Below are positions 1 to 6,872 of a stretch of DNA of 55,422 nucleotides, in pieces (within the stretch, counting starts at the first letter, position 1; each line of letters begins with the position of its first letter). The notes under the pieces were generated by a model. The model did not search any database, had not been told where the DNA came from, and was given only the letters and a program-made list of their open reading frames with translations. This stretch comes from Sphingobium sp. Lineage in GTDB: Bacteria > Pseudomonadota > Alphaproteobacteria > Sphingomonadales > Sphingomonadaceae. The DNA is taken from contig JACESO010000004.1 of NCBI GenBank assembly GCA_013911745.1, positions 1 to 55,422 on the forward strand, read 5' to 3'. The position numbers and the translations under genes are program-made.

Positions 1-81
1 TCCACGCTGTAGATCCCCACACCTCCCTGACTTGGCAGAAAGGCTTCAAGGTGGACGACTTTTACGCCGCCCGCAGCGGGA

Positions 82-1083
82 CTATCCCGCCGCTAGCGTG
101 GTCGAATATTGCTCCGCCGTTCTCAGTTTATCGCGTTTTTGACGTATCGAGTGCATCTGATCCGCCGCGTTCTGACCTGCTTTAGAGCTCACGCCAACCA
201 CATGTCGAAGGGTACCAAGCTGCGAAAGCAGTTTCTGCTCAACCGAATCCCGCTCAACATCGGTAATCGCGGCGTGGTATTCCTCGAATGAGGAACGAAT
301 CGATAAATGTAAGGCTTGGGGCGCGACAAGGTTTCTTCCAAGAACGCCGATTCCCGTGATGAAGACAGGGCGGTTCCCTGATCGGAAACGGATGTCGTGG
401 CTTCTCAGGCCGTGATCTTGGATGATGCGCCTAACTTGGACAAGTAACGCACTAGGTACGAACCTACCAGATATCGTAAGGTCATCGACCCAGACAGTGT
501 AGTTCAACCCCCTATGCCTGCAAAGGCTCGCAATTTTGTCGAACATCGGACGATGGACCAGGCTGCACAAAACCGGCGTTAATGGGGAGCCAAACGAAAC
601 CTTTCCATCCACAGTCACTAGGTGAGCAAGAAGCCCCGCCACATCTTCTTCCATCCGCAGTTGAGCATGAAGCCACCTCTTCACCATTCCACCTGTAGTG
701 GAAGGATAAAACTGCTTTAGGTCGAGCGTCAGATATTGATCCTGCCCAACGTGTGCCGCTGCGTTATCACGTTGCGACTTCCCCTTCCGGGGACTGAGCA
801 AATAGTCTGGCTGCTTGACCTTGTTCAGGTGGAACTTAAGCCGCTCATGGACCGCCCGCAACCGGCCGGAAGGGTAGGCAAGGTTACGCAACTTCTTCTT
901 TTTCCCAGTCTCTGTCTGCCGCCGAACAATGAATTGCTCTTTATAGTTGACCAGACGGCGCAGATCGTCACGTGTCTCACCGACGAGCGCCGCTAAATCG
1001 CGCTGGGTGGGACGTTGAGAAAGCGGTGACCGCGCAAGTTCGTATCGTTCGACTTGGTTCAGCCTCCGCTGTATCCTAGGCAT
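82..1083 (-). CDS. Retron-type reverse transcriptase
   Basis: RNA-directed DNA polymerase of about 333 residues. Counting from the ATG at 1083, the retron hallmark NAAAH is at 107-111, motif A LTLDLKQFYPS at 118-128 (Asp121), a motif-B-like GSPLTPVL at 165-172, the catalytic box VWVDD at 197-201, and a VTG-like FITGIGV at 241-247. The two catalytic Asp are kept, but the usual Tyr of YxDD is Trp. Size fits retron RTs (about 300-400 residues), and no maturase or endonuclease domain as in group II introns is visible. The ATG at 1083 has GAGAGG seven bases upstream, inside the preceding HTH gene, and the two genes overlap by eight bases, so they are probably translationally coupled. An ATG at 1113 is possible but has no clear ribosome binding site. 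Retron RTs make a branched RNA-DNA (msDNA) and usually guard a toxic partner. Family call is firm; the defence role is inference. Confidence 0.85.
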   Translation of the reverse strand: MPRIQRRLNQVERYELARSPLSQRPTQRDLAALVGETRDDLRRLVNYKEQFIVRRQTETGKKKKLRNLAYPSGRLRAVHERLKFHLNKVKQPDYLLSPRKGKSQRDNAAAHVGQDQYLTLDLKQFYPSTTGGMVKRWLHAQLRMEEDVAGLLAHLVTVDGKVSFGSPLTPVLCSLVHRPMFDKIASLCRHRGLNYTVWVDDLTISGRFVPSALLVQVRRIIQDHGLRSHDIRFRSGNRPVFITGIGVLGRNLVAPQALHLSIRSSFEEYHAAITDVERDSVEQKLLSQLGTLRHVVGVSSKAGQNAADQMHSIRQKRDKLRTAEQYSTTLAAG

Positions 1084-1396
1084 CAGCCACCTCTCTGGGG
1101 GACAAACGTTCAAGCAACGCCAGGACCCTAGGTGCGACGATCAATTTTCCTTTGGTCTTAACTCCCTGAGCATCTAATTCCTCAGCGAAGAAGAGTAGTT
1201 GCGACATTTTTACGTTGAAACTTGAGCTATACTTTTCCAACAGCTCCATAGACACTTCTTTTGATCCACTCTCAATATCGGAAATCATAGACTGAGATAT
1301 TTCCAACTCAGCCGCAATTTTTTTCTGAGAAAGGCCAAGATATAGACGCAGCAGTCGAAGCGCGTCATTAATCATGGGTCGCTTTACTTTTACCAT
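1076..1396 (-). CDS. XRE-type HTH protein, putative retron partner
   Basis: Small DNA-binding protein of 106 residues. Residues 8-65 form an XRE/Cro helix-turn-helix domain: LGLSQKKIAAELEISQSMISDIESG is the classic HTH pair, followed by a short tail rich in Leu and charged residues. AAGGAG lies about eight bases before the ATG at 1396. It overlaps the reverse transcriptase gene by eight bases, so the two form one operon with the HTH first. Base composition is clearly more AT-rich than the chromosome to the right. Retrons whose only protein partner is a small HTH protein exist (type VI in the classification I recall), so this may be the effector, its antitoxin-like controller or a repressor of the unit. 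Which of these applies cannot be read from sequence. Confidence 0.8.
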   Translation of the reverse strand: MVKVKRPMINDALRLLRLYLGLSQKKIAAELEISQSMISDIESGSKEVSMELLEKYSSSFNVKMSQLLFFAEELDAQGVKTKGKLIVAPRVLALLERLSPREVADA

Positions 1397-1423
1397 GTTA
1401 CGCTCCTTCCGGCTATTTCGAGG

Positions 1424-1676
1424 TCACCGCCTAATTCCGATCCGACAGCCAGACCCAGAACCGGACAGCATAGTAAACTGCCTGCCCACCACCGACCACC
1501 AGCTTCCAAAGCCAGCCCCGATTAGGACAGCGGTGCCGCCGCTGGTGACGATTCTTCCTGCTCATCTTTCATTCCCTTGTTTCCGCCGACAGGATTATCG
1601 GCGCCCGTAGAAACAAGAGTCAGTTCAGCGACGTTTGACCTCGAACATGCCGCACCCGGAGCCCGACGGGTGCGGC
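1424..1676 (-). ncRNA. Candidate retron msr-msd region (hairpin-rich)
   Basis: Hairpin-rich stretch in the roughly 480-bp gap upstream of the HTH-RT pair. Seen on the minus strand, in order: a perfect 10-bp stem with 8-nt loop (1649-1676); an 8-bp stem (1576-1583 with 1610-1617) enclosing a 5-bp stem (1585-1589 with 1598-1602); a 6-bp stem (1528-1533 with 1539-1544). A long-range pairing joins GTCACC at 1544-1549 to GGTGAC at 1424-1429 and CCTAAT at 1521-1526 to ATTAGG at 1430-1435. That pairing spans about 126 nt, and AGC follows its 5' arm. Retron RNAs have a1/a2 flanking repeats, with the branching G in AGC just after a1, so this arrangement is suggestive. A weak 111-codon ORF (1522-1857) crosses the region but has no recognisable domain. 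Boundaries are guesses. Confidence 0.35.
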
Positions 1677-1882
1677 GCACGCCACGGTCCCGACCAGCCA
1701 CGAGATTGATATCGGAAGCAATATGCCTCCTCAGGGCTCCAGGCCCCACACTTCGACGGGTACAGTAATGAGCAACCATCACATCATCGGTATGGACGAT
1801 ACGCAGAAGCTCGTCAATAAAATATCGCTTGAGGCGATAATTAATTTTTCCTTCCACCCGCTGTGAGCTCGATAATTGGGGA

Positions 1883-2263
1883 TCACTCCCTGCCGTTGCT
1901 TGCCTTCACCACTCCCGACAGGGTCTCCAGGACCAACTGTCGCATGGCCTGGCCGTGCGGCGACAACGTTATCAGCTTCTCGCGATCATCCCCAGGATTG
2001 CCATGCTTATAAAGGAGCCGGAAGCCTTCTTTCCGATAACGGTTGCGGTCGGCCAAATCCATCAGGTGCCGTGACGCCGTGCTCATGCTTGCGCCCAATA
2101 TCGTAGCGTATTCGTTGACCGGCTTTCCTTCGTCCAATGCGACCGTCAAATATGCCTGGATGAGCTGACTGGGGACGTTGCGCCCCATGATGGCGCGAAG
2201 GTGCTTGAGGGCCCGCGAGAAGCGTTCCAGTGCCTCGCGCTCTTCTGGCGACAGCATGTCCAT
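1883..2263 (-). CDS. MarR-like winged-helix regulator
   Basis: Protein of 126 residues with a winged-helix DNA-binding fold. The stretch VNEYATILGASMSTASRHLMDLADRN (about 49-74) is the recognition-helix region, followed by a wing-like segment and LITLSPHGQAMRQLV, a typical MarR C-terminal dimerisation start. AAAAGGGG lies upstream of the ATG at 2263. It sits between the recombinase and the HTH-RT unit, all on the same strand, so it most likely controls functions of the integrated element. MarR-like proteins of this form are frequent next to integrases of genomic islands. Ligand and operator are unknown. Confidence 0.65.
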   Translation of the reverse strand: MDMLSPEEREALERFSRALKHLRAIMGRNVPSQLIQAYLTVALDEGKPVNEYATILGASMSTASRHLMDLADRNRYRKEGFRLLYKHGNPGDDREKLITLSPHGQAMRQLVLETLSGVVKASNGRE

Positions 2264-2298
2264 GACATTCCCCTTTTCCGTATGTAATGCGCAAAGCT

Positions 2299-2374
2299 GC
2301 TGCGCAGCTCGTTTCGCGCTGCCCCGGTCAGACGGGGCTGAGTCCGATGGTAACTAGGATTGCGGCTGCGCAGC
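2299..2374. repeat. Paired palindromes flanking a hairpin
   Basis: The 10-bp palindrome GCTGCGCAGC occurs twice, at 2299-2308 and 2365-2374. Between them lies a 6-bp stem (2321-2326 with 2333-2338, loop GTCAGA). They fill the 115-bp gap between the integrase stop and the regulator start. They could be operator sites, recombinase arm sites, or a stem ending integrase transcription. No T-run follows, so terminator function is doubtful. Confidence 0.4.
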
Positions 2375-2378
2375 GCCC

Positions 2379-4073
2379 TCAGGGCTGGAGGTGCGACAGG
2401 TCCAAGCCTGGGTATGTCACCTTCTCCAAAGCCTCTTGAAGGTGTGCGATAGGGAACGCGCCGCCGTAGCTCGCTTCCGATCCGGCGATCTTACGGCCGC
2501 CAAGCGCTTGGCCTTCAGGGCGTCCGTGCAACCCTGCAACCCGAAGACGGTCCTCAAAGTTATGGCGGAAGCTGTGCATCCCCAGCTTGGTCCCCACGAT
2601 CCCCTTGTCCCGCAAGTGCCGCGAGAACCGCTCGCCCAGCTTAGCCCCAGCTTGGAGGCGCGAATTCGCGGGCGCATCCGGAAACAGGAGGTCGGTCGCC
2701 TTCGCAGCTTTGCGCCTGTGCTCAACATACGAGGCGAAGCCAAAGCCGAGCAGCGCAGAGTGGACGGGAAGGTCCCTGCGGCTCTCCTTGTTCTTCAGCC
2801 CCCGGAGGTCATGTGGCCGGATGCGAAGCGCCAAGATGCCTTCCAGCTCCTCCACGTCCATGAGGCGCAATCCGGCAATCTCACCCAAGCGCATCCCGGA
2901 AAAGAGCGCGATGAGCGGTATCCAGAAGCGGCCGGGCCTTGCAGCCCCGTCCGGTTGCCGCTCAGCCCAAGGCGCAGCGGAGAATAGCTGTGTGAGCTGC
3001 GCTAGCGTGAATGATCCGCGCCGGTCCCGATCATCCACGGGGTCATCCATCGTCAAGCCGGTGAACGCGTTTTTGGCGGACCATTCCTCTTTAACGGCCC
3101 AATTATAAACGGCGGCAATCTGGACCATGTAGGCCTTGTTGACGGTGTTGGGCCCGATTGTTGGCAGGCCCTGTTTTGCGGCCTCCTCCACCGCTTCCGG
3201 GACAGTCAGGCCTTCGAGTGCCTTGATCTTCCCCAAATTGACCGGAAGTCGCTTTACGAGCTCGAACACTTCGCGAGCTGAGGCGCGGTCAATTCCATCA
3301 GCAGGCCGGTCTCCGATGGTATCGCGCAGCAGCCGCAGCACAGGCGCGACGGCCTTACGGCTGGACTCGCCCCACCCCTCCCACTTTGCTGCTTTGTAGG
3401 CGTCCAGCAAGGCAGAGACCGTCCTGGCGCGGCCTTTTGGATTGGCAGGCCTTTCGGGTCGCGGAGGTATTTGCACGACCATGCCAGCCAGCCGCGCTTC
3501 GGCAGCTTCGTGGTATTCCAATGCGGCATCATTTAAAGCCCAGATGAGACGCTTCCGCCCTTCCGTGTCGTCCGGGTCCGCATAGACGCCTTCGCTCTTT
3601 AACAGCGCATCGGCCGAGCGGCCCCAGCGTTCCTCCATGGCCTCAAAGTTGCTCTGCGTCCGCCATTCGCGAAACTCGGAAAGGAGCTCCTCCCAACCGG
3701 CTTTTGTTTTGCTCGTCCACTCCCCACCTCGCGCCCTGAGGTCCGCTTCGTCTTGGTTGTGCCAATCATGAAGGAATATCTTGGCCAAGGTCGCTACGAC
3801 ATCGGGCGATAGTGCGTCCCGTCGTCCGGCCGCCTCTTTCTCATGAAGCAAAAGAGCAGCCCGTGCCGCCTTAACTTCCTGCTGATACTGGCGCTTCGCA
3901 TCTTCGTAAGCGCTGAAGGCATCCGGGGTTATGTAGGTCTTGGAGCCAAGTGGCACCTTGAGCTCGCGGGTTCCCGGCTTGGGTAAAAAGGGGCGTAGCT
4001 TCTCAGGATACCGGCGTCGATAAATCAGCCGCCCACTCGCTTCTTCACGCACCCAATCGAGCGTCTTGCCCAT
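2379..4073 (-). CDS. Tyrosine recombinase (island integrase)
   Basis: Site-specific recombinase of the phage integrase family, 564 residues from the ATG at 4073. The N-terminus (RLIYRRRYPEKLRPF) resembles the arm-binding region of long alphaproteobacterial integrases, and the middle is a SAM-like core-binding domain. The catalytic domain is at the C-terminus, with Arg in LFSGMRLGEIAGL, Lys in LKNKESRRDLPV, HSFRH for the His-x-x-Arg box, and the nucleophile Tyr in SEASYGG. The usual LGH second histidine is not obvious (LGGRK stands there). GGGGG lies about nine bases before this ATG; the longer frame to 4145 has no visible ribosome binding site. The gene ends its upstream side just past a tRNA-Tyr 3' end, the standard target layout, and so marks one edge of a mobile island. 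Confidence 0.88.
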   Translation of the reverse strand: MGKTLDWVREEASGRLIYRRRYPEKLRPFLPKPGTRELKVPLGSKTYITPDAFSAYEDAKRQYQQEVKAARAALLLHEKEAAGRRDALSPDVVATLAKIFLHDWHNQDEADLRARGGEWTSKTKAGWEELLSEFREWRTQSNFEAMEERWGRSADALLKSEGVYADPDDTEGRKRLIWALNDAALEYHEAAEARLAGMVVQIPPRPERPANPKGRARTVSALLDAYKAAKWEGWGESSRKAVAPVLRLLRDTIGDRPADGIDRASAREVFELVKRLPVNLGKIKALEGLTVPEAVEEAAKQGLPTIGPNTVNKAYMVQIAAVYNWAVKEEWSAKNAFTGLTMDDPVDDRDRRGSFTLAQLTQLFSAAPWAERQPDGAARPGRFWIPLIALFSGMRLGEIAGLRLMDVEELEGILALRIRPHDLRGLKNKESRRDLPVHSALLGFGFASYVEHRRKAAKATDLLFPDAPANSRLQAGAKLGERFSRHLRDKGIVGTKLGMHSFRHNFEDRLRVAGLHGRPEGQALGGRKIAGSEASYGGAFPIAHLQEALEKVTYPGLDLSHLQP

Positions 4074-4165
4074 AAGGCCCCCTGTACCGGCTTGTGTACC
4101 ATTTTCAGGAGGAGAACTGACGGATTTACGTGGTTTTCTAGGCATTTCAACCGCTTAGCGGAAGG

Positions 4166-4200
4166 TGGTGGACAGGGCTGGATTCGAACCAGCGTACGGG
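4166..4200 (-). other. Putative attachment site (tRNA-Tyr 3' end)
   Basis: The 3' half of tRNA-Tyr, including T-arm, acceptor and encoded CCA, adjoins the integrase gene. Tyrosine recombinases commonly use this part of a tRNA as attB, leaving the tRNA intact on one side. The second copy (att on the far side of the island) should lie left of position 1 and cannot be seen, so the exact core is not defined. Confidence 0.4.
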
Positions 4201-4252
4201 AAACCCGGGCAGATTTACAGTCTGCTGCCTTTAACCACTCGGCCACCTGTCC
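4166..4252 (-). tRNA. tRNA-Tyr (anticodon GTA)
   Basis: Class II tRNA with long variable arm. Acceptor GGACAGG pairs with CCTGTCC; the D-arm reads GGCCGAGTGGTTAAAGGC. The anticodon arm is GCAGA-CTGTAAA-TCTGC with GTA in the loop, the T-loop is TTCGAATC, and CCA is encoded (4166-4168). It is intact. It is the probable insertion target of the island to its left. Confidence 0.95.
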
Positions 4253-4354
4253 AGTGCCTGACGCGGGGAGAAGCGTGTCATTCCCGCGCTGGAGGCGGCT
4301 CAATGGCGAAAGGAGGCTTGCCTGTCAATGGGTGGATGTGAAAAGAGCCGATCC

Positions 4355-5095
4355 ATGAAAAAGACGTATCGTTCCGCCAAGCCCAAGGGCAACCTCCCCC
4401 GCTTCTACGGCCGCCACGCCGTGACCGCGGCACTTGCAAATCCCAACCGCGTCGTGCGGAAAATCTGGGGTACGCGCGACGCCATCAACGCGCTGGAACT
4501 GCCGCCAGTGCTGCCGATCGTCTATGCCGATGTCGCCGATATGGGCCGTATGGTGCCGTCCGACGCACCGCACCAGGGCATCGTGGCGGAGGTGGAGCCG
4601 CTCGACGACGTCTGGCTGGGCGATGTGCTGGAGGAAGGGCAGGATGACAAGCGCCCGATCCTGGTGCTGGATCAGGTCACCGACCCGCATAATGTCGGCG
4701 CGATCCTGCGGTCGGCGGCGGCGTTCGACGCCTTGTGCATCGTCACGCAGGACCGGCACGCGCCGCCCGAATCGGGCGTGCTGGCGCGGGCGGCATCGGG
4801 CGCTCTGGAAATCGTGCCTTGGGTTCGGGTGGTGAACCTCGCCCGCGCGCTCGATGAAATAGCCGAGGCCGGCTATTGGCGCATCGGCCTAGATGGAGAG
4901 GCCGACACCAATCTGGGCGACGCCATCGGAGAATCCCGTGTCGCGCTGGTGCTGGGAGCAGAAGGCGAAGGACTACGCCACAACAGCATCGCGCATTGCG
5001 ACATCATCGCGAAGCTGCCGATCAGCCCCCGCATGGAAAGCCTGAACGTTTCGAACGCCGCAGCCATCGCCCTCTACGCCGCCACCAACGGGTAG
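4355..5095 (+). CDS. rlmB: 23S rRNA 2'-O-methyltransferase RlmB
   Basis: SPOUT (TrmH/SpoU) methyltransferase that methylates a ribose in 23S rRNA domain V using SAM. The N-terminal substrate-binding part begins near FYGRHAVTAAL. The three SpoU motifs follow in order: LDQVTDPHNVGAILRSAAAF (motif 1, Asn and Arg), VALVLGAEGEGLR (motif 2) and ISPRMESLNVSNAAAIALY (motif 3, knot). I chose the ATG at 4355 (MKKTYRSAKPKG), with AAGAG nearby; an in-frame ATG at 4328 only adds nine unconserved residues. It is the first chromosomal gene after tRNA-Tyr and stands alone. Confidence 0.9.
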   Translation: MKKTYRSAKPKGNLPRFYGRHAVTAALANPNRVVRKIWGTRDAINALELPPVLPIVYADVADMGRMVPSDAPHQGIVAEVEPLDDVWLGDVLEEGQDDKRPILVLDQVTDPHNVGAILRSAAAFDALCIVTQDRHAPPESGVLARAASGALEIVPWVRVVNLARALDEIAEAGYWRIGLDGEADTNLGDAIGESRVALVLGAEGEGLRHNSIAHCDIIAKLPISPRMESLNVSNAAAIALYAATNG

Positions 5096-5114
5096 CGGCG
5101 CAGCGGTCGGCAGG

Positions 5115-5432
5115 TCAGTCTTCCGGCGCGATGGTGATGCGCAGTCCGTCCAGGGCGTCGGTCACCACGACCTGGCAGGACAGGCGGCTGCTGCTGTTGC
5201 GATGATCGCTGCTGTCGAGCAGGTCATTCTCATCGTCGCTCATCGGCGGAAGCGATGCCGCGAAATCCTCATCGACATAGACATGGCAAGTCGCGCAGGA
5301 ACAGCAACCGCCGCACAGGGCAAGCAATTCGTCAAACCCATTGTCACGGATGACTTCCATGACCGACAGGCCCGCGTCCCCCTCGACAGCCTGTTCTTCC
5401 CCAGCACGGTTGACCACGATCAGTTTTGGCAT
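5115..5432 (-). CDS. Adrenodoxin-type [2Fe-2S] ferredoxin
   Basis: Electron carrier of 105 residues. Cluster ligands are Cys40, Cys46, Cys49 and Cys86, spaced C-x5-C-x2-C-x36-C, the adrenodoxin/putidaredoxin pattern. The N-terminus [20 protein letters not shown] is a normal beta-grasp start, and the acidic stretch around 63-76 ([11 protein letters not shown]) matches the partner-binding surface. Such ferredoxins feed P450s or housekeeping maturation; no P450 or reductase is in the window, so the partner is unknown. It is transcribed away from the glycosylase gene. Confidence 0.88.
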   Translation of the reverse strand: MPKLIVVNRAGEEQAVEGDAGLSVMEVIRDNGFDELLALCGGCCSCATCHVYVDEDFAASLPPMSDDENDLLDSSDHRNSSSRLSCQVVVTDALDGLRITIAPED

Positions 5433-5506
5433 TTATCCAGTCCCCTAGATTGTCCCCGCCGCTCTGGCGGAGCAGCATCCGGAAAGCAAGGGTCGAACAG
5501 AAAGCC

Positions 5507-6124
5507 ATGGTGACGACCCCCGATGAGATGCGCGCCAGCCTTGATGCGATCGCCCAGCTCGAACCCGGCTTCGCCGCCGCGATCCAGAGGGTGGGATACC
5601 CGGAACCGCGCGTGCGGGAGCCGGGATATGAAACGCTGCTGCGCACGATCGTCGGCCAGCAGGTGAGTGTTGCGTCCGCCGCCGCCGTGTGGCGCAGGCT
5701 GGAAGCCGAACTGGGTAAGGGCTGCGCACCGGACGCATTGCTCGCGCGGGACCATGACCAACTCCGGGCGTGCGGCCTGTCCCGTCAGAAGCAAGGCTAT
5801 GCCCGCAGCCTGGCGGAACTGGTCGTGTCCGGCGCGCTCGATCTGCATGCGCTGCCAAGCGATGACGAGGAAGCGATCGCGCAGCTGGTCCAGATCAAGG
5901 GGATCGGCCGCTGGTCCGCGGAAATCTACCTGCTTTTCGCGGAAGGTCGCCCCGACATCTGGCCCGCCGGCGATCTGGCGGTGCAGGTCGAGATTGGCCG
6001 CATCCTGGGCCTTGCCGACCGGCCGAGTGAAAAACTGACGCGGGAGTTGGCCGAACGCTGGCGACCGCATCGCGGCGCGGCGGCGATCATGGCCTGGCAC
6101 CATTATAATATAGAGGTTCTTTGA
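5507..6124 (+). CDS. DNA-3-methyladenine glycosylase II (AlkA-like)
   Basis: Base-excision repair glycosylase of 205 residues, HhH-GPD superfamily. The helix-hairpin-helix LVQIKGIGRWSAEIYLLFA is followed by the catalytic Asp in PAGDLAVQ. LLRTIVGQQVSVASAAAVW is the conserved family helix. It should remove alkylated bases such as 3-methyladenine. It lacks the N-terminal domain of E. coli AlkA and is closer to the short archaeal or Mag1-like forms. I start it at the ATG at 5507; the frame is open to 5426 but that would overlap the divergent ferredoxin gene. The next gene starts two bases after its stop. Confidence 0.85.
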   Translation: MVTTPDEMRASLDAIAQLEPGFAAAIQRVGYPEPRVREPGYETLLRTIVGQQVSVASAAAVWRRLEAELGKGCAPDALLARDHDQLRACGLSRQKQGYARSLAELVVSGALDLHALPSDDEEAIAQLVQIKGIGRWSAEIYLLFAEGRPDIWPAGDLAVQVEIGRILGLADRPSEKLTRELAERWRPHRGAAAIMAWHHYNIEVL

Positions 6125-6125
6125 C

Positions 6126-6356
6126 ATGGCCCTGCCCCATGCCCGTTACATCGTCCTGGAACATGAGGGCGTGTGGAAGATCAATCTGGACAATAAATAT
6201 TATGGTCCCTTCGCCACGCAGGCAGAGGCGCTTGAAAGCGCGACCGGAACAGCGCAGGAGGCTGCGGACGCGGGCTACCCGGCCTCGGTTTTGCTCATGA
6301 AGAGCACGGATTTCGACACAGTGTGGACCAGCCTGTCACCGACTGCGGACGGATAG
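6126..6356 (+). CDS. Small conserved-looking hypothetical protein
   Basis: Protein of 76 residues that I cannot assign. It begins ALPHARYIVLEHEGVWKINLDNKYYGPFATQAEALESA, a beta-rich start followed by a helix, in the style of DUF2188-type small domains. No signal peptide or membrane segment. The ATG lies one base past the glycosylase stop, so the two are almost certainly co-transcribed. Confidence 0.6.
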   Translation: MALPHARYIVLEHEGVWKINLDNKYYGPFATQAEALESATGTAQEAADAGYPASVLLMKSTDFDTVWTSLSPTADG

Positions 6357-6437
6357 GGCCGGCCAGAAATTCTTTCATCAACGGAACTCAAGCCGCATTC
6401 GCGCATTTTACTCCGACTAAGCTCCGCGGATTTGGGA

Positions 6438-6872
6438 ATGAGCAAGAAGGTTTTGATCGTCGAGGACGAGATTTTCGTCGCGCTGGAAATAGAACAGATC
6501 GTCGAAGATGCGGGCTTCACCGTTCAGGCCATTGCAGCGGATCGCGATGCCGCTCTCGCCGATGCGCATGATTGCGACATTGCGCTGGTGGATCTCAATT
6601 TGCGCGATGGTCCCACCGGACCCCAGATCGGAATGGAGCTGTCCGCCCGGCACGGCGTCCGGGTCATCTATGTAACCGCCAATCCCGCGCAAATCGGTGG
6701 AGCATCGGTGGCGGCACTGGGTGTCATCACCAAGCCTTTTCGTCCGCACAGCATCGCTGCCGCCCTGTTGCTGGCAGCTGAGGAAGAACCGGAGCTAAGC
6801 GAAGCCGATATCGCCGGTTTTACTCCGTTTCTGCCGCGCGGCTCATGGAGCGGATCGGAATCCAGAGGCTGA
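6438..6872 (+). CDS. Single-domain response regulator
   Basis: CheY-like receiver of 144 residues without an output domain. The acidic pair is in VEDE near the N-terminus, the phospho-acceptor Asp is in ALVDLNLRD, and the conserved Lys is in VITKPF. A short tail rich in Ala and Glu follows. Free-standing receivers of this kind pair with HWE or HisKA_2 kinases in sphingomonads, and exactly such a kinase lies tail to tail with it. Its last 53 bases overlap the 3' end of that kinase gene on the other strand. ATG at 6438 preferred; a TTG lies six bases earlier. Confidence 0.88.
   Translation: MSKKVLIVEDEIFVALEIEQIVEDAGFTVQAIAADRDAALADAHDCDIALVDLNLRDGPTGPQIGMELSARHGVRVIYVTANPAQIGGASVAALGVITKPFRPHSIAAALLLAAEEEPELSEADIAGFTPFLPRGSWSGSESRG

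Noticed and set aside
3..194. Plus-strand frame open from the window edge (HAVDPHTSLTWQKGFKVDD...), possibly the tail of an upstream gene
   Set aside because: Two thirds of it lies opposite the RT C-terminus and no domain is recognisable; only the first 27 codons are free of the RT gene. Needs sequence left of the window.
1522..1857. 111-codon minus-strand frame in the retron gap
   Set aside because: GTG start without ribosome site, no domain, and it runs through perfect hairpins better explained as RNA structure. Kept only as a caution for the ncRNA call.
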